Of a DNA stretch of 40,902 bases, positions 9,731 to 16,532 are shown one piece after another. Under the pieces are notes generated by a model. It did not search any database and was not told the DNA's origin. It worked only from the letters and a program-made list of their open reading frames with translations. Both the position numbers and the translations under genes were made by a program. The first letter of the stretch is position 1. Every line of letters starts with the position of its first letter. The DNA is from Candidatus Berkelbacteria bacterium Licking1014_7. GTDB taxonomy: Bacteria; Patescibacteriota; UBA1384; GWA2-35-9; CG2-30-39-44. The stretch is taken from the NCBI GenBank assembly GCA_007376535.1, contig VMGK01000011.1:1-40902 (forward strand), in the 5' to 3' direction.

Positions 9731-10907
9731 GTAAAACTTCTTTAATATATTGCTCTAACAATTTGCCAACCCTAGAAATATCAAAAACATTTTTAATAAG
9801 TTTTTTTCCGTTATTACCCATTTCATTATTTAATTTATGATTTTTTAAGATAGATATCAATTTTTTTATGTAGATATCTTTATCGTGAGAGATTTCATAT
9901 CCGGCTTTATATTTATTTAAGAATGGAATAGAAGATTGATGGTTGGTGATAACTGGCGTACCCAGTGCCAATGACGCCAGGCAGGCTAGCGAAGTTTCTT
10001 CATAATGTCGGGGCATAAAGACAAAAATCTTGGCAATTTTATAAGCCGGGTAGTTATCTGTTTCATAAAGGGGACCGATGATTTTTACATACATTTTTAA
10101 TTTTAGATTTACGATCATATTTTGTAGAGTTTTAAGGTAATACCCATCATCTCTACCAATTATAAGCAATTGAGCATCAGGTATTAATTTGATTATTTCT
10201 GGCATTGATTTGATTAAGAAATCAATACCTTTAAGACGGTTAATTCTGCCTATGTAAAGTATAATATTTTTATATGATTTAATGTCATATTTTTTTCTGA
10301 ATAATCGGGTATTGATTTTAGATTGCTTGAAATATTTCAAATTGATTCCGAGTGGAAAAATTTTACATCTGGACTGATCTGCTTGATATTTACAGTATAA
10401 TTTTTTTTCATGTTCGGTTTGCCCTAATAAAAATGATGCGCCCGCAACCATTCTTTTTGTCCAAATTGCATCAATAACTTGTTTTATATATTTTTTTAAT
10501 CCATGAGGAATGGGGATAGATCCATAAGCGGCAAGGCAATACGGAATTTTATATTTTTGACAGAACCGAAACGCGATAATATTTTGATAATTTCTGAAAT
10601 CCGATAAAAATACAAAGTCAAATCTTTTAATATTCGCTTTGAGTGCTCTTGCAAAACCAATGGGAACAAAAATTTTATAATTCCATGCCAGCCAATTATT
10701 GATATTTTTAAACCGTTTGATTGTTATGTTCTGAATTGTTTCTGTTGCTTTAAAATTTCTTTTTTCGGACAGTGCGTCTGTGGTATAAAATTCTACTTTA
10801 TTTCCCGCTTTGGTTAAGTGTATAGCCAGGTCGTGATTGATTCTTGGAGGACCACCATATCCCCACGCAGGAAAGGCGTATGGGGCAATAAATAATATAT
10901 TTTTCAT
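9723..10907 (-). CDS. GT4-family glycosyltransferase (GT-B fold)
   Basis: A 394-residue protein without membrane segments. The N-terminal domain begins with PYAFPAWGYGGPPR, the usual acceptor-side glycine-rich loop. The C-terminal Rossmann domain has YIGRINRLKGIDFLIKSM (near residue 215), a hallmark of GT4 enzymes, and MPRHYEETSLACLASLALG near 300, equivalent to the E-x7-E donor-sugar motif. It probably adds one sugar to a lipid-linked glycan in the cytoplasm. Start and stop overlap the flanking genes by 4 and 8 bases. Donor and acceptor are unknown, though the adjacent dTDP-sugar genes make a deoxyhexosamine donor plausible. Confidence 0.85.
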   Translation of the reverse strand: MKNILFIAPYAFPAWGYGGPPRINHDLAIHLTKAGNKVEFYTTDALSEKRNFKATETIQNITIKRFKNINNWLAWNYKIFVPIGFARALKANIKRFDFVFLSDFRNYQNIIAFRFCQKYKIPYCLAAYGSIPIPHGLKKYIKQVIDAIWTKRMVAGASFLLGQTEHEKKLYCKYQADQSRCKIFPLGINLKYFKQSKINTRLFRKKYDIKSYKNIILYIGRINRLKGIDFLIKSMPEIIKLIPDAQLLIIGRDDGYYLKTLQNMIVNLKLKMYVKIIGPLYETDNYPAYKIAKIFVFMPRHYEETSLACLASLALGTPVITNHQSSIPFLNKYKAGYEISHDKDIYIKKLISILKNHKLNNEMGNNGKKLIKNVFDISRVGKLLEQYIKEVLHE

Positions 10908-11710
10908 AGATGAATCAAATTATAAATTTTTGTAATTATACAATTATGTAAGTTATGAATGACGATTAAAAATTTATTTTTGGTATATTTTTTTACTACC
11001 TCAAAATCTTCTTGGAATTGTTGATTAAAGTTTGTTTTACCTTTAGATTTAGCATGAATTCTAAATTGTGCTACATTATCTTTTAATATAATTGGGTCGG
11101 AAATTTTCCCGATTCTTAACCAAAAATCATAATCCATGGCATAATGCAGATGTTCGTTAAGCCAGCCGATTTTATCATGCATCGAGTGGCGCCAAAATGT
11201 GGCTGACTGACTAATGAAATTTAAAACAAGCAATTTATTATAACTATAATGATTTAACCAGAAATTTTTATATTTTTGAATAAAATGGCGAACCGGTCGT
11301 CCATTGGAACCTACGATTTGGCAGTATCCGGTTAACCATTGCGATTGTGGGTTTTGAGAGAATTTTTGCGCAACTAATTGAAAACAATTGGGCAAATAAT
11401 AATCATCGCTGTTTAACCACGCGACAATATCTCCTGACGCTTTTTTAAATCCCTGATTGATCGCGTCCGATTGCCCTTTATCTTTTTTGCTCCACCAAAT
11501 ATATTTTATTTTTTGACACTTGGTTGGATATTTTTTTTCTTTTAATAATTTGTGGTATTTTTTTATTATCTTAACGGAGTTATCCGTCGAGCCGCCATCA
11601 GCGACAATATATTCTATTTCAAAATCGCCTGTTTGCGATAGAACACTCTTGATTGTTTGGTCAATAAATTGTCCCTGATTGTATGAGGGAGTAATTACAG
11701 AAAATTTCAT
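10904..11710 (-). CDS. GT2-family glycosyltransferase (GT-A fold)
   Basis: A 268-residue single-domain enzyme. It opens with FSVITPSYNQGQFIDQTI, then IVADGGSTDNS, SDAINQGFKKASGDIVAWLN and the metal-binding SDD (near residue 102), and has a YDFWLRIGK acidic site near 195. These are standard GT2 features. No transmembrane segment is visible apart from a short hydrophobic C-terminus, so it works on the cytoplasmic side. ATGA overlaps of four bases at both ends tie it to its neighbours in one transcript. Sugar specificity unknown. Confidence 0.85.
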   Translation of the reverse strand: MKFSVITPSYNQGQFIDQTIKSVLSQTGDFEIEYIVADGGSTDNSVKIIKKYHKLLKEKKYPTKCQKIKYIWWSKKDKGQSDAINQGFKKASGDIVAWLNSDDYYLPNCFQLVAQKFSQNPQSQWLTGYCQIVGSNGRPVRHFIQKYKNFWLNHYSYNKLLVLNFISQSATFWRHSMHDKIGWLNEHLHYAMDYDFWLRIGKISDPIILKDNVAQFRIHAKSKGKTNFNQQFQEDFEVVKKYTKNKFLIVIHNLHNCIITKIYNLIHL

Positions 11711-12219
11711 ATCTCCTGGCTTTTTTCAATTATCTTGGTCGTTGATATACCGCCTTTTATTTTATTGGGCGGGTTGCGGCGGCAGGCGATAAATTGTCCG
11801 CCGATTGATTCAATCAATTTTCTTTTATATTCAAGTTTTTTGTCAGTAAGCGGAACCACATATACATCCGGCTTAACTCTTTGCGTTAATTTTAAGTGAT
11901 CCATATTATAATTTACTAACGGCTCGCGACAGATTATTACATAGTCAACTATTTCCAGTCCTGCCAGCAATCTGCTTCGCAATGTTTCATTATTAATGGG
12001 GCGACCTTTCCCTTTGTATTTTTTGATTGTCTCGTCTGACCCAAGTCCGACAATTAAAATATCTCCTTTGCTCTTGGCATAATTAAAAAAAATCAAATGC
12101 CCTAAGTGCAAAATATCAAAACAGCCGGTAACTAAAACTGTTTTTTTATTCTGTTTTTTAAATTTTTCTGTCAGTTTTTTTATTTTATGATAACTGACGA
12201 TTTTTTTATCCGATTGCAT
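11707..12219 (-). CDS. Nucleotidyltransferase of the cytidylyltransferase/adenylyltransferase family (RfaE2/TagD-like)
   Basis: A 170-residue protein with the HxGH-type active site VTGCFDILHLGH (near residue 38) and a C-terminal GGISTTKIIEK, the ISTTK site that binds the nucleotide triphosphate in this superfamily. Members activate sugar or polyol phosphates: heptose-1-phosphate adenylyltransferase (the C-terminal half of HldE) and glycerol-3-phosphate cytidylyltransferase TagD are the best known. No heptose isomerase or kinase lies nearby, so the exact substrate is open; the context says it activates a glycan building block. It overlaps the GT2 gene by 4 bases and follows the epimerase gene by 5. 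Confidence 0.78.
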   Translation of the reverse strand: MQSDKKIVSYHKIKKLTEKFKKQNKKTVLVTGCFDILHLGHLIFFNYAKSKGDILIVGLGSDETIKKYKGKGRPINNETLRSRLLAGLEIVDYVIICREPLVNYNMDHLKLTQRVKPDVYVVPLTDKKLEYKRKLIESIGGQFIACRRNPPNKIKGGISTTKIIEKSQEI

Positions 12220-12224
12220 CGCGT

Positions 12225-13193
12225 TTACTCTTGTTTTCCGTATTTTTTTTCAACTTGGGCTTTAACCCATGGATAATGAATGGCAATACCTTGTTTAAGT
12301 GTAAATTTCGGTTTCCAGCCAGTTGATTTAATCCGTTTGATACTAAAATTACGCGAAGTGACACTGTGAGGACCTTTAATATGCTTGATTTTCAATTTTT
12401 TACCGGACACATCAATTATCGCTTGCGCTAATTCATCTACGGTCACATATTCATCGCTTCCGATATTGGTTGGTTTTTCAATATTTGATTTCATCAACGC
12501 GCGAATGCCATTGATAAGATCTACAATACAAGTAAAATCGCGCACTTCTTTGCCAGTTCCCCAAACTTCGATTTTTTCACCCGATTTAGCGAGCGCAACT
12601 TTTCGGCTTAAAGCGTCAGCGGCTTTTTCTCGTCCGCCTTCCCAGTTGGCTTCCGGACCATAGGTTGTATTAAAGCGGGCGATGCGAATCGGCATATTAT
12701 AACGATTGCCGAATGCCGTCAACACCCTTTCGCTGTAAAGTTTTTCCCAACCATATTCATTATCAGGAAACGCCGGATAAACTTCTTCTTCGCTAATCTT
12801 GGGCGCGTTATGCGGCATATCACGATAAACACAGACCGATGAAGAATAAAAATATTTTGGTTTCTTTTTCAATTTAACCGCTTCCGAAGTCATGTAAACA
12901 TTGATCAAAACATTGTTTTCCAGCATATCGCACTCGCCGGGCTTCATGTAGCCAGCGCCGCCGCGGTCAGCTGCCAATTGATAGACCTCGTCAAACCCGC
13001 CGGCGACTTTAAGCGCCTTGGCACAATTTTCTCTAATACGTAGATCAAGGATCTTAAATTCGTCGGCTACGTTTTTGGCAAATTCGTGTTTTTTAATATC
13101 CACCCCTCTGACCCAATACCCCTCTTTTTTTAATCGTTTTATCAAATGTCCACCGATGAACCCACCCCCTCCGGCTACAAGCGCTTTTTTCAT
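12225..13193 (-). CDS. NAD-dependent epimerase, GDP-mannose 3,5-epimerase-like
   Basis: An extended SDR enzyme of 322 residues with GGGGFIGGHLIKRL at the N-terminus, EVYQLAADRGGAGY near residue 88, SSSVCVYRD near 118 and YGWEKLYSER near 148. The cysteine in SSxCVY and the Tyr-xxx-Lys pair are the residues that plant GDP-mannose 3,5-epimerase uses for catalysis, so this is a better fit than UDP-glucose epimerase. The product would be GDP-L-galactose or GDP-L-gulose, but no GDP-mannose genes are nearby. First gene of the eight-gene operon; a clear ribosome site (AAAAGGAGAA) lies before the ATG. Confidence 0.78.
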   Translation of the reverse strand: MKKALVAGGGGFIGGHLIKRLKKEGYWVRGVDIKKHEFAKNVADEFKILDLRIRENCAKALKVAGGFDEVYQLAADRGGAGYMKPGECDMLENNVLINVYMTSEAVKLKKKPKYFYSSSVCVYRDMPHNAPKISEEEVYPAFPDNEYGWEKLYSERVLTAFGNRYNMPIRIARFNTTYGPEANWEGGREKAADALSRKVALAKSGEKIEVWGTGKEVRDFTCIVDLINGIRALMKSNIEKPTNIGSDEYVTVDELAQAIIDVSGKKLKIKHIKGPHSVTSRNFSIKRIKSTGWKPKFTLKQGIAIHYPWVKAQVEKKYGKQE

Positions 13194-13281
13194 ATTTTTC
13201 TCCTTTTGATTATTATTTTAACGAACGAGGAGCGCGTGGACGAGTATTCTCGCTTCATTGAATTTTCAATTGAATGAATTA

Positions 13282-13477
13282 AATCAAAAAGCAAAAGTCA
13301 AAAAGCAAAAACAAATATTAAAATGTAAAAATATTTTTAATTTTTGATATGCCTGCCCCGTATTCCCACCATTGCGGTGCGGGATGTTCGGGGTCATTTT
13401 GCCTGCCCAGCGAAATGAAATCTACTTGCAAATTCCTATAATTAGGATATTGCAAGAGATTGAATGAAGATGGGATT
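13282..13477. repeat. Copy A of a palindromic interspersed repeat (long form)
   Basis: A roughly 195-bp element between the DUF2304 gene and the epimerase operon, within the 287-base gene-free stretch 13194-13480. The same sequence occurs at 40712-40902 and, shortened, at 33231-33346, always in the same orientation. It contains an A-rich start with repeated AAAAGCAAAA units, a hairpin with CCCCG...CGGGG outer arms, and a second inverted repeat with TTGCAA ends enclosing TCCTA-TAAT-TAGGA. Its far end stops 3 bases from the DUF2304 stop codon. Confidence 0.85.
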
Positions 13478-13480
13478 CCT

Positions 13481-13819
13481 TTATTTTCTGGAAATTTTTT
13501 TCAACGCGATTTTGCGAACTAATTCGTTTAATTCTGTTTCTACCCGATCGGATTTTAGATATACCCGATAAACCACAAAAAACACAAATACCAGCGCGAT
13601 GCCAAATATTCTGCCCATACCGATAATTTGACCACCCAGCGCAAAAGTGATTTTATCCACCAGAATCGGGAAAAATGCCAGTAAAACAATCAATCCCCAG
13701 GCAATAACCCAAAAAATAAACACCGACAGCGCTTCCCTGCCCCGGCGAAAATCGTTCCAACTTTTTGAAATGACCAAACCGGCTAAAAAAGCAGAAATGG
13801 CTTGAATGAAAAAAATCAT
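13481..13819 (-). CDS. DUF2304 membrane protein
   Basis: A 112-residue protein with three hydrophobic segments (about 1-20, 32-50 and 65-85) and a charged C-terminus (RKIALKKISRK). The size, the SWNDFRRGREALSVFIFWVIAW pattern and its place right after a DPM1-like GT2 gene identify it as DUF2304. This family is nearly always paired with a GT2 enzyme and is thought to help it at the membrane. Its ATG overlaps the stop of the GT2 gene by 4 bases. Function of the pair is inferred to be lipid-linked sugar synthesis. Confidence 0.8.
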   Translation of the reverse strand: MIFFIQAISAFLAGLVISKSWNDFRRGREALSVFIFWVIAWGLIVLLAFFPILVDKITFALGGQIIGMGRIFGIALVFVFFVVYRVYLKSDRVETELNELVRKIALKKISRK

Positions 13820-14493
13820 AAATTCCTTTTCAATAAATTGGTAATAATATTGACCGCGTTGGCGATTGATTGACCCTTACTCCGCGAATGTTTTGTATAA
13901 ATTACTTTAATCGGAATTTCGCTAAAACGCAAGTCGTATTTTTTAATTTCGCTAAACATTTCCGTGCAAATTTCATATCCGCTGGTTTTGGGTCTAATCA
14001 GCGAGAGCGCCTTTTTGTTGTAAGCCCGAAAGCCGGATTGCGAATCAGTGGTCCAAATACCGGAAAAAAGATAGGTGATACAATTCATTATCCAGTTGCC
14101 CAGAATCTTTATCACTGGCATTGCTTGGGGGTTTTTCATGCGTGTGCCAATCACCACATCGGCTTTGTTCCCCACGATTGGTTTGATAATTTTTTTTAAG
14201 TCATTAGGTGAGTGTTGTCCGTCCGCGTCCATAGTTGCCACAATGTCATACCGCTGATTTTTAGCATATTGCAATCCGGTCTTATAGGCACTGCCTACGC
14301 CCAGATTTATAATATGCCGCAAGACCTTAGCGCCGGCTTGACGGGCTAATTGCGCGGTGCGATCTTGCGAGCCGTCGTCAACCACAATCGTTTTAATCTG
14401 AGAAATTCCGGGCAATTTTTTGGGAATGCTTTTGACCACTTCAAAAATCATTTCCTCCTCGTTATACGCTGGTAAAACAATCGCCAGTTTCAT
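13816..14493 (-). CDS. GT2 glycosyltransferase, dolichol-phosphate-mannose-synthase-like
   Basis: A 225-residue GT-A enzyme starting LAIVLPAYNEEEMI, with TIVVDDGSQDRT, GVGSAYKTGLQYAK, the metal site TMDADGQHSP (near residue 93), DVVIGTRM and the DSQSGFRAYNKKAL motif typical of DPM1/GtrB-like enzymes. These transfer a sugar from a nucleotide donor to polyprenyl phosphate on the cytoplasmic face, providing donors for the GT-C membrane transferases encoded at 0.4 and 4.9 kb. Paired with DUF2304 downstream. Length matches soluble family members without the C-terminal membrane helices. Confidence 0.87.
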   Translation of the reverse strand: MKLAIVLPAYNEEEMIFEVVKSIPKKLPGISQIKTIVVDDGSQDRTAQLARQAGAKVLRHIINLGVGSAYKTGLQYAKNQRYDIVATMDADGQHSPNDLKKIIKPIVGNKADVVIGTRMKNPQAMPVIKILGNWIMNCITYLFSGIWTTDSQSGFRAYNKKALSLIRPKTSGYEICTEMFSEIKKYDLRFSEIPIKVIYTKHSRSKGQSIANAVNIITNLLKRNL

Positions 14494-14530
14494 ATCTTAA
14501 AAATGACACAAAATCAAAAAAAAATCAAGT

Positions 14531-15067
14531 TTAGAACCTTAAATATTCGTTGAACGCGTCAATAAAATGGCTATGACGGATAAATTTTTCCGGCAGACAT
14601 TGCCGTAAAAATTGCGTTAGGTCAATCATTTTGATTTTAGATGACTTGTCAACCTCAAGGGTAAGCGGAATAGAAAGCCAAAACGGAAAATTAAAATACA
14701 GGCGCGCCTTGCCTTGCTTGAAATTTAAAATACTAAAAGACGCAAACGCGCCCCAGGGATAAAAACGGTTTTTGCGGGTAAGTCCGTCGGCTGACATTTT
14801 GATTTTAATTTTTTTGGGCTTTTCAAAGCTCAGTTTCACAAAAACCAAAATCGCCGCTAACATTATGATGGTTAAAAAATAAAAAGCATTGAACAAAAGA
14901 ATTAAAATCAAAAGCGCCGCTATAATCGTGAACGCGCTTGACCACCAGATATTTTTTTTATGATAGGGAAATTCCGGGGTCTGAAATTCAATTGTTTGAG
15001 GTTTTTTGGTTTGGATCTTTGCCGCGAGTTCAGTTTTTGATGGTTGGTTGATTTTTTTATTTAGCAT
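14531..15067 (-). CDS. Membrane protein with PH-like domain (DUF5673-like), function unknown
   Basis: A 178-residue protein: a polar N-terminus, a membrane hairpin at about residues 50-85 (two hydrophobic stretches, ALLILILLFNAFYFL and ILVFVKL), then a beta-rich part beginning KIKMSADGLTRKNRFYPWG that looks like a bacterial PH-like domain. An in-frame upstream ATG at 15148 exists, but 15067 is chosen because a consensus promoter lies six bases in front of it (TATAAT at 15074-15079), leaving no room for a longer message. Identity of the family is a guess from layout; the role is unknown. Confidence 0.65.
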   Translation of the reverse strand: MLNKKINQPSKTELAAKIQTKKPQTIEFQTPEFPYHKKNIWWSSAFTIIAALLILILLFNAFYFLTIIMLAAILVFVKLSFEKPKKIKIKMSADGLTRKNRFYPWGAFASFSILNFKQGKARLYFNFPFWLSIPLTLEVDKSSKIKMIDLTQFLRQCLPEKFIRHSHFIDAFNEYLRF

Positions 15068-15102
15068 ACTTTTATTATAAAAGGTATTAGACCCCAGAGC
15101 AA
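15068..15102 (-). promoter_or_regulatory. Leaderless promoter of the PH-like membrane protein gene
   Basis: Read on the minus strand: -35 TTGCTC (15097-15102), a 17-base spacer, -10 TATAAT (15074-15079), then six bases and the ATG. Transcription starting seven bases after the -10 box would begin at the A of the ATG. The -35 element lies in one arm of the palindrome CCAGAG-caa-GCTCTGG (15094-15109). Confidence 0.7.
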
Positions 15103-15235
15103 GCTCTGGACTCCAAAATAACTCGCTTTGCTCGTTATTTTGTTCCACAGCCAGCTGTAAACCTTTTTTTGCCGTCGCTCGCTCGGAAATGATCCCGCCT
15201 GGGCGGAATCATTTCGCTCGCTTCGCTAGGCAATA
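15085..15235. repeat. Cluster of short palindromes
   Basis: Four inverted repeats follow one another: CCAGAG/CTCTGG near 15094-15108, AAAATAACTCG/CGTTATTTT near 15115-15141, CAGC/GCTG near 15148-15157, and AAATGAT/ATCATTT with an inner CCGCC/GGCGG near 15187-15214. No gene is present. Such stacked palindromes are common between genes in CPR genomes; they could act as terminators or be remnants of REP-like elements. Confidence 0.6.
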
Positions 15236-15264
15236 ACAAAACTTTTACAAAATACCACAAAAAT

Positions 15265-15337
15265 CGCCCTCGGGAGGAATCGAACCTCTAACCTTTGGAT
15301 CCGCAATCCAACGCTCTGTCCGTTGAGCTACGAGGGC
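15265..15337 (-). tRNA. tRNA-Arg(GCG)
   Basis: The minus strand folds into a full cloverleaf of 73 bases: acceptor GCCCTCG/CGAGGGC, D arm GCTC/GAGC, anticodon stem TTGGA/TCCAA and a GAGG/CCTC T stem around TTCGATT. The seven-base anticodon loop is TTGCGGA, so the anticodon is GCG, which reads CGC and CGU. Most bacteria read these codons with ACG modified to inosine. The CCA end is not encoded; the discriminator base is G. Confidence 0.93.
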
Positions 15338-15377
15338 AAGGGCATGGCGGGCAGACCTGTCCGTTGCCTGTTTTCCT

Positions 15378-15424
15378 ATTTTAGACCTTTTTAGTTTGAT
15401 TTTCAAGTTAAACTGCGATAAAAT
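15378..15424. promoter_or_regulatory. Overlapping divergent promoters for tRNA-Arg and tRNA-Ser(UGA)
   Basis: On the plus strand TTGATT (15396-15401), 17 bases, then TAAAAT (15419-15424) points at tRNA-Ser, placing the start about four bases before the mature 5' end. On the minus strand TTGAAA (15401-15406), 17 bases, then TAAAAT (15378-15383) points at tRNA-Arg. The two -35 boxes share one base, so only one polymerase could bind at a time. Confidence 0.65.
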
Positions 15425-15434
15425 AGAAATAGTT

Positions 15435-15522
15435 GGTGGGGTGCGGGAGTGGTTTATCCGGCCTGTCTTGAAAACAGGTATCTCGGTTTTCGGGATCGTG
15501 AGTTCGAATCTCACCCCCACCG
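15435..15522 (+). tRNA. tRNA-Ser(UGA)
   Basis: An 88-base class II tRNA: acceptor GGTGGGG/CCCCACC, anticodon stem CCTGT/ACAGG with loop CTTGAAA (anticodon TGA), a long variable arm, T stem GTGAG/CTCAC around TTCGAAT, discriminator G. No CCA is encoded. It lies 55 bases before the next tRNA-Ser and has its own promoter. Confidence 0.96.
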
Positions 15523-15577
15523 AGTATATACTAAGTTGAGAAATAGAAACATAAAAGAAAGATTTCAAGATAAATTT

Positions 15578-15661
15578 GGAGGAGCAGATCATTGGTGAGA
15601 TCAACACCCTGCTAAGGTGTGTCCGTAAAAGGACCTGTGGGTTCGAGTCCCACCTCCTCCG
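15578..15661 (+). tRNA. tRNA-Ser(GCU)
   Basis: An 84-base class II tRNA: acceptor GGAGGAG/CTCCTCC, anticodon stem ACACC/GGTGT with loop CTGCTAA (anticodon GCT), variable arm GTCC/GGAC, T stem GTGGG/CCCAC around TTCGAGT, discriminator G, no encoded CCA. The sequence directly after it is shared with the sequence after tRNA-Ser(CGA) at 25.7 kb. Confidence 0.96.
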
Positions 15662-15662
15662 A

Positions 15663-15690
15663 ATAAATTTTTGCTGTTGCAAAAATTTAT
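15663..15690 (+). terminator. Hairpin after tRNA-Ser(GCU), copy 1 of a shared tail
   Basis: A perfect 12-bp stem ATAAATTTTTGC/GCAAAAATTTAT with loop TGTT begins two bases after the tRNA. Its A/T-rich arms can serve as a terminator. The same hairpin follows tRNA-Ser(CGA) at 25692-25719, where its loop reads AACA in the tRNA sense, i.e. the hairpin is inverted. Confidence 0.6.
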
Positions 15691-15728
15691 CCCTATCTAC
15701 AAATTACACACACAAATTACAAAAATTA

Positions 15729-15782
15729 ATGGCGAAAATCGCCAAAGCGCTTGGTGTTTCAATTGAGGATTTATTGGAATAA
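15729..15782 (+). pseudogene. Remnant of an XRE-family HTH gene (C-terminal end), copy 1
   Basis: A frame ending MAKIAKALGVSIEDLLE looks exactly like the last helix of an XRE/HTH_3 DNA-binding domain (compare the usual IAKALGVSxxDLL). The frame stays open upstream through KLQKL, but the rest of the HTH domain is missing and the tRNA-Ser gene begins 68 bases upstream. A similar tail sits at 25600-25653 behind the other tRNA-Ser. It could also be expressed as a 17-residue peptide, but I see no ribosome site. Confidence 0.5.
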
Positions 15783-15834
15783 AAGGTCGATAATTTTAAT
15801 TTAAGATTTAATATAAGAAAGTGAGGTAAAAAAT

Positions 15835-16338
15835 ATGAACCAAACACAAACACAAGAACCACAAAAAATCCAGCCGACTGGTTGTTGTGGCCCTTTTAAC
15901 CCCGAGCCTTGGCATGAAAAAGCAGTAACATGGAATAAAAAGCTCTTTGTAAAAGACCATGTTGCAAGCTTTTTACATATTCCCCTAAATTTTGGTAAGA
16001 AAGTAATTAAGAATATGGAACTGATTGAAAAGGCGAATGCCAAAGCGTCCCAACAGCTAATGTTAACTGATGAAAAATCTCTCTGGGGCGCTGATATTTA
16101 TATTGATGTTTCCAAAGATGTTCCGGGCACGCAAATGGCAACACTTTCGGGAACATTTCTTACCAAAGTATTTGAGGGACCATATCAAAATGTCGGCAAA
16201 TGGGCGCAAGAAATGAAGGAATATGTAAGGGGCAAAGGCGAAGAATTAAAAAAACAATATTTCTGTTACACTACTTGTCCAAACTGTGCCAAAGCGTATG
16301 GGAAAAATTATGTTGTTCTTTTCGCACAGATAAAATAA
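15835..16338 (+). CDS. Conserved protein often labelled hydrolase, two Cys pairs, function unknown
   Basis: A 167-residue soluble protein starting behind a good ribosome site (GTGAGGT, 9 bases before ATG). It has a CCGPFNPEPW segment near residue 18, KDHVASFLHIPLNFGKK near 40, then GTFLTKVFEGPYQNVGKW near 103 and YTTCPNCAKAYGKNYVV near the C-terminus. I recall this layout from a small family annotated only as hydrolase and related to GyrI-like small-molecule binding folds; no catalytic residues are established. The CPNC pair and the early CC could bind a metal or form a redox site, which is inference. The gene stands alone between the tRNA cluster and a membrane protein gene. Confidence 0.7.
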   Translation: MNQTQTQEPQKIQPTGCCGPFNPEPWHEKAVTWNKKLFVKDHVASFLHIPLNFGKKVIKNMELIEKANAKASQQLMLTDEKSLWGADIYIDVSKDVPGTQMATLSGTFLTKVFEGPYQNVGKWAQEMKEYVRGKGEELKKQYFCYTTCPNCAKAYGKNYVVLFAQIK

Positions 16339-16532
16339 AAAGAATTTGCCGCAACGTAATCCCGCCGCTGGCGGGAAACGTGGCTGGGACGTATAAATTT
16401 TCTTTCATACCAGTAGTCAAGTCGAGAAAGTAAAATTAAAAACCCTTTTGGGTGGTCCCCTTCTGGGCCTTTCTATTTAGGTATAGGCGATTAATCGCTC
16501 TTTGACAAAACAAATCAAGGAGGTGAAGACCA

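Noticed and set aside
12225-13193. UDP-glucose 4-epimerase or dTDP-glucose dehydratase identity for this SDR enzyme
   Set aside because: It lacks the TDE motif of dehydratases and has the SSxCVY cysteine and YGWEKL pattern typical of GDP-mannose 3,5-epimerase.
15245-15682. 145-residue minus-strand open frame
   Set aside because: It runs across three tRNA genes and their spacers; the apparent protein is tRNA sequence read as codons.
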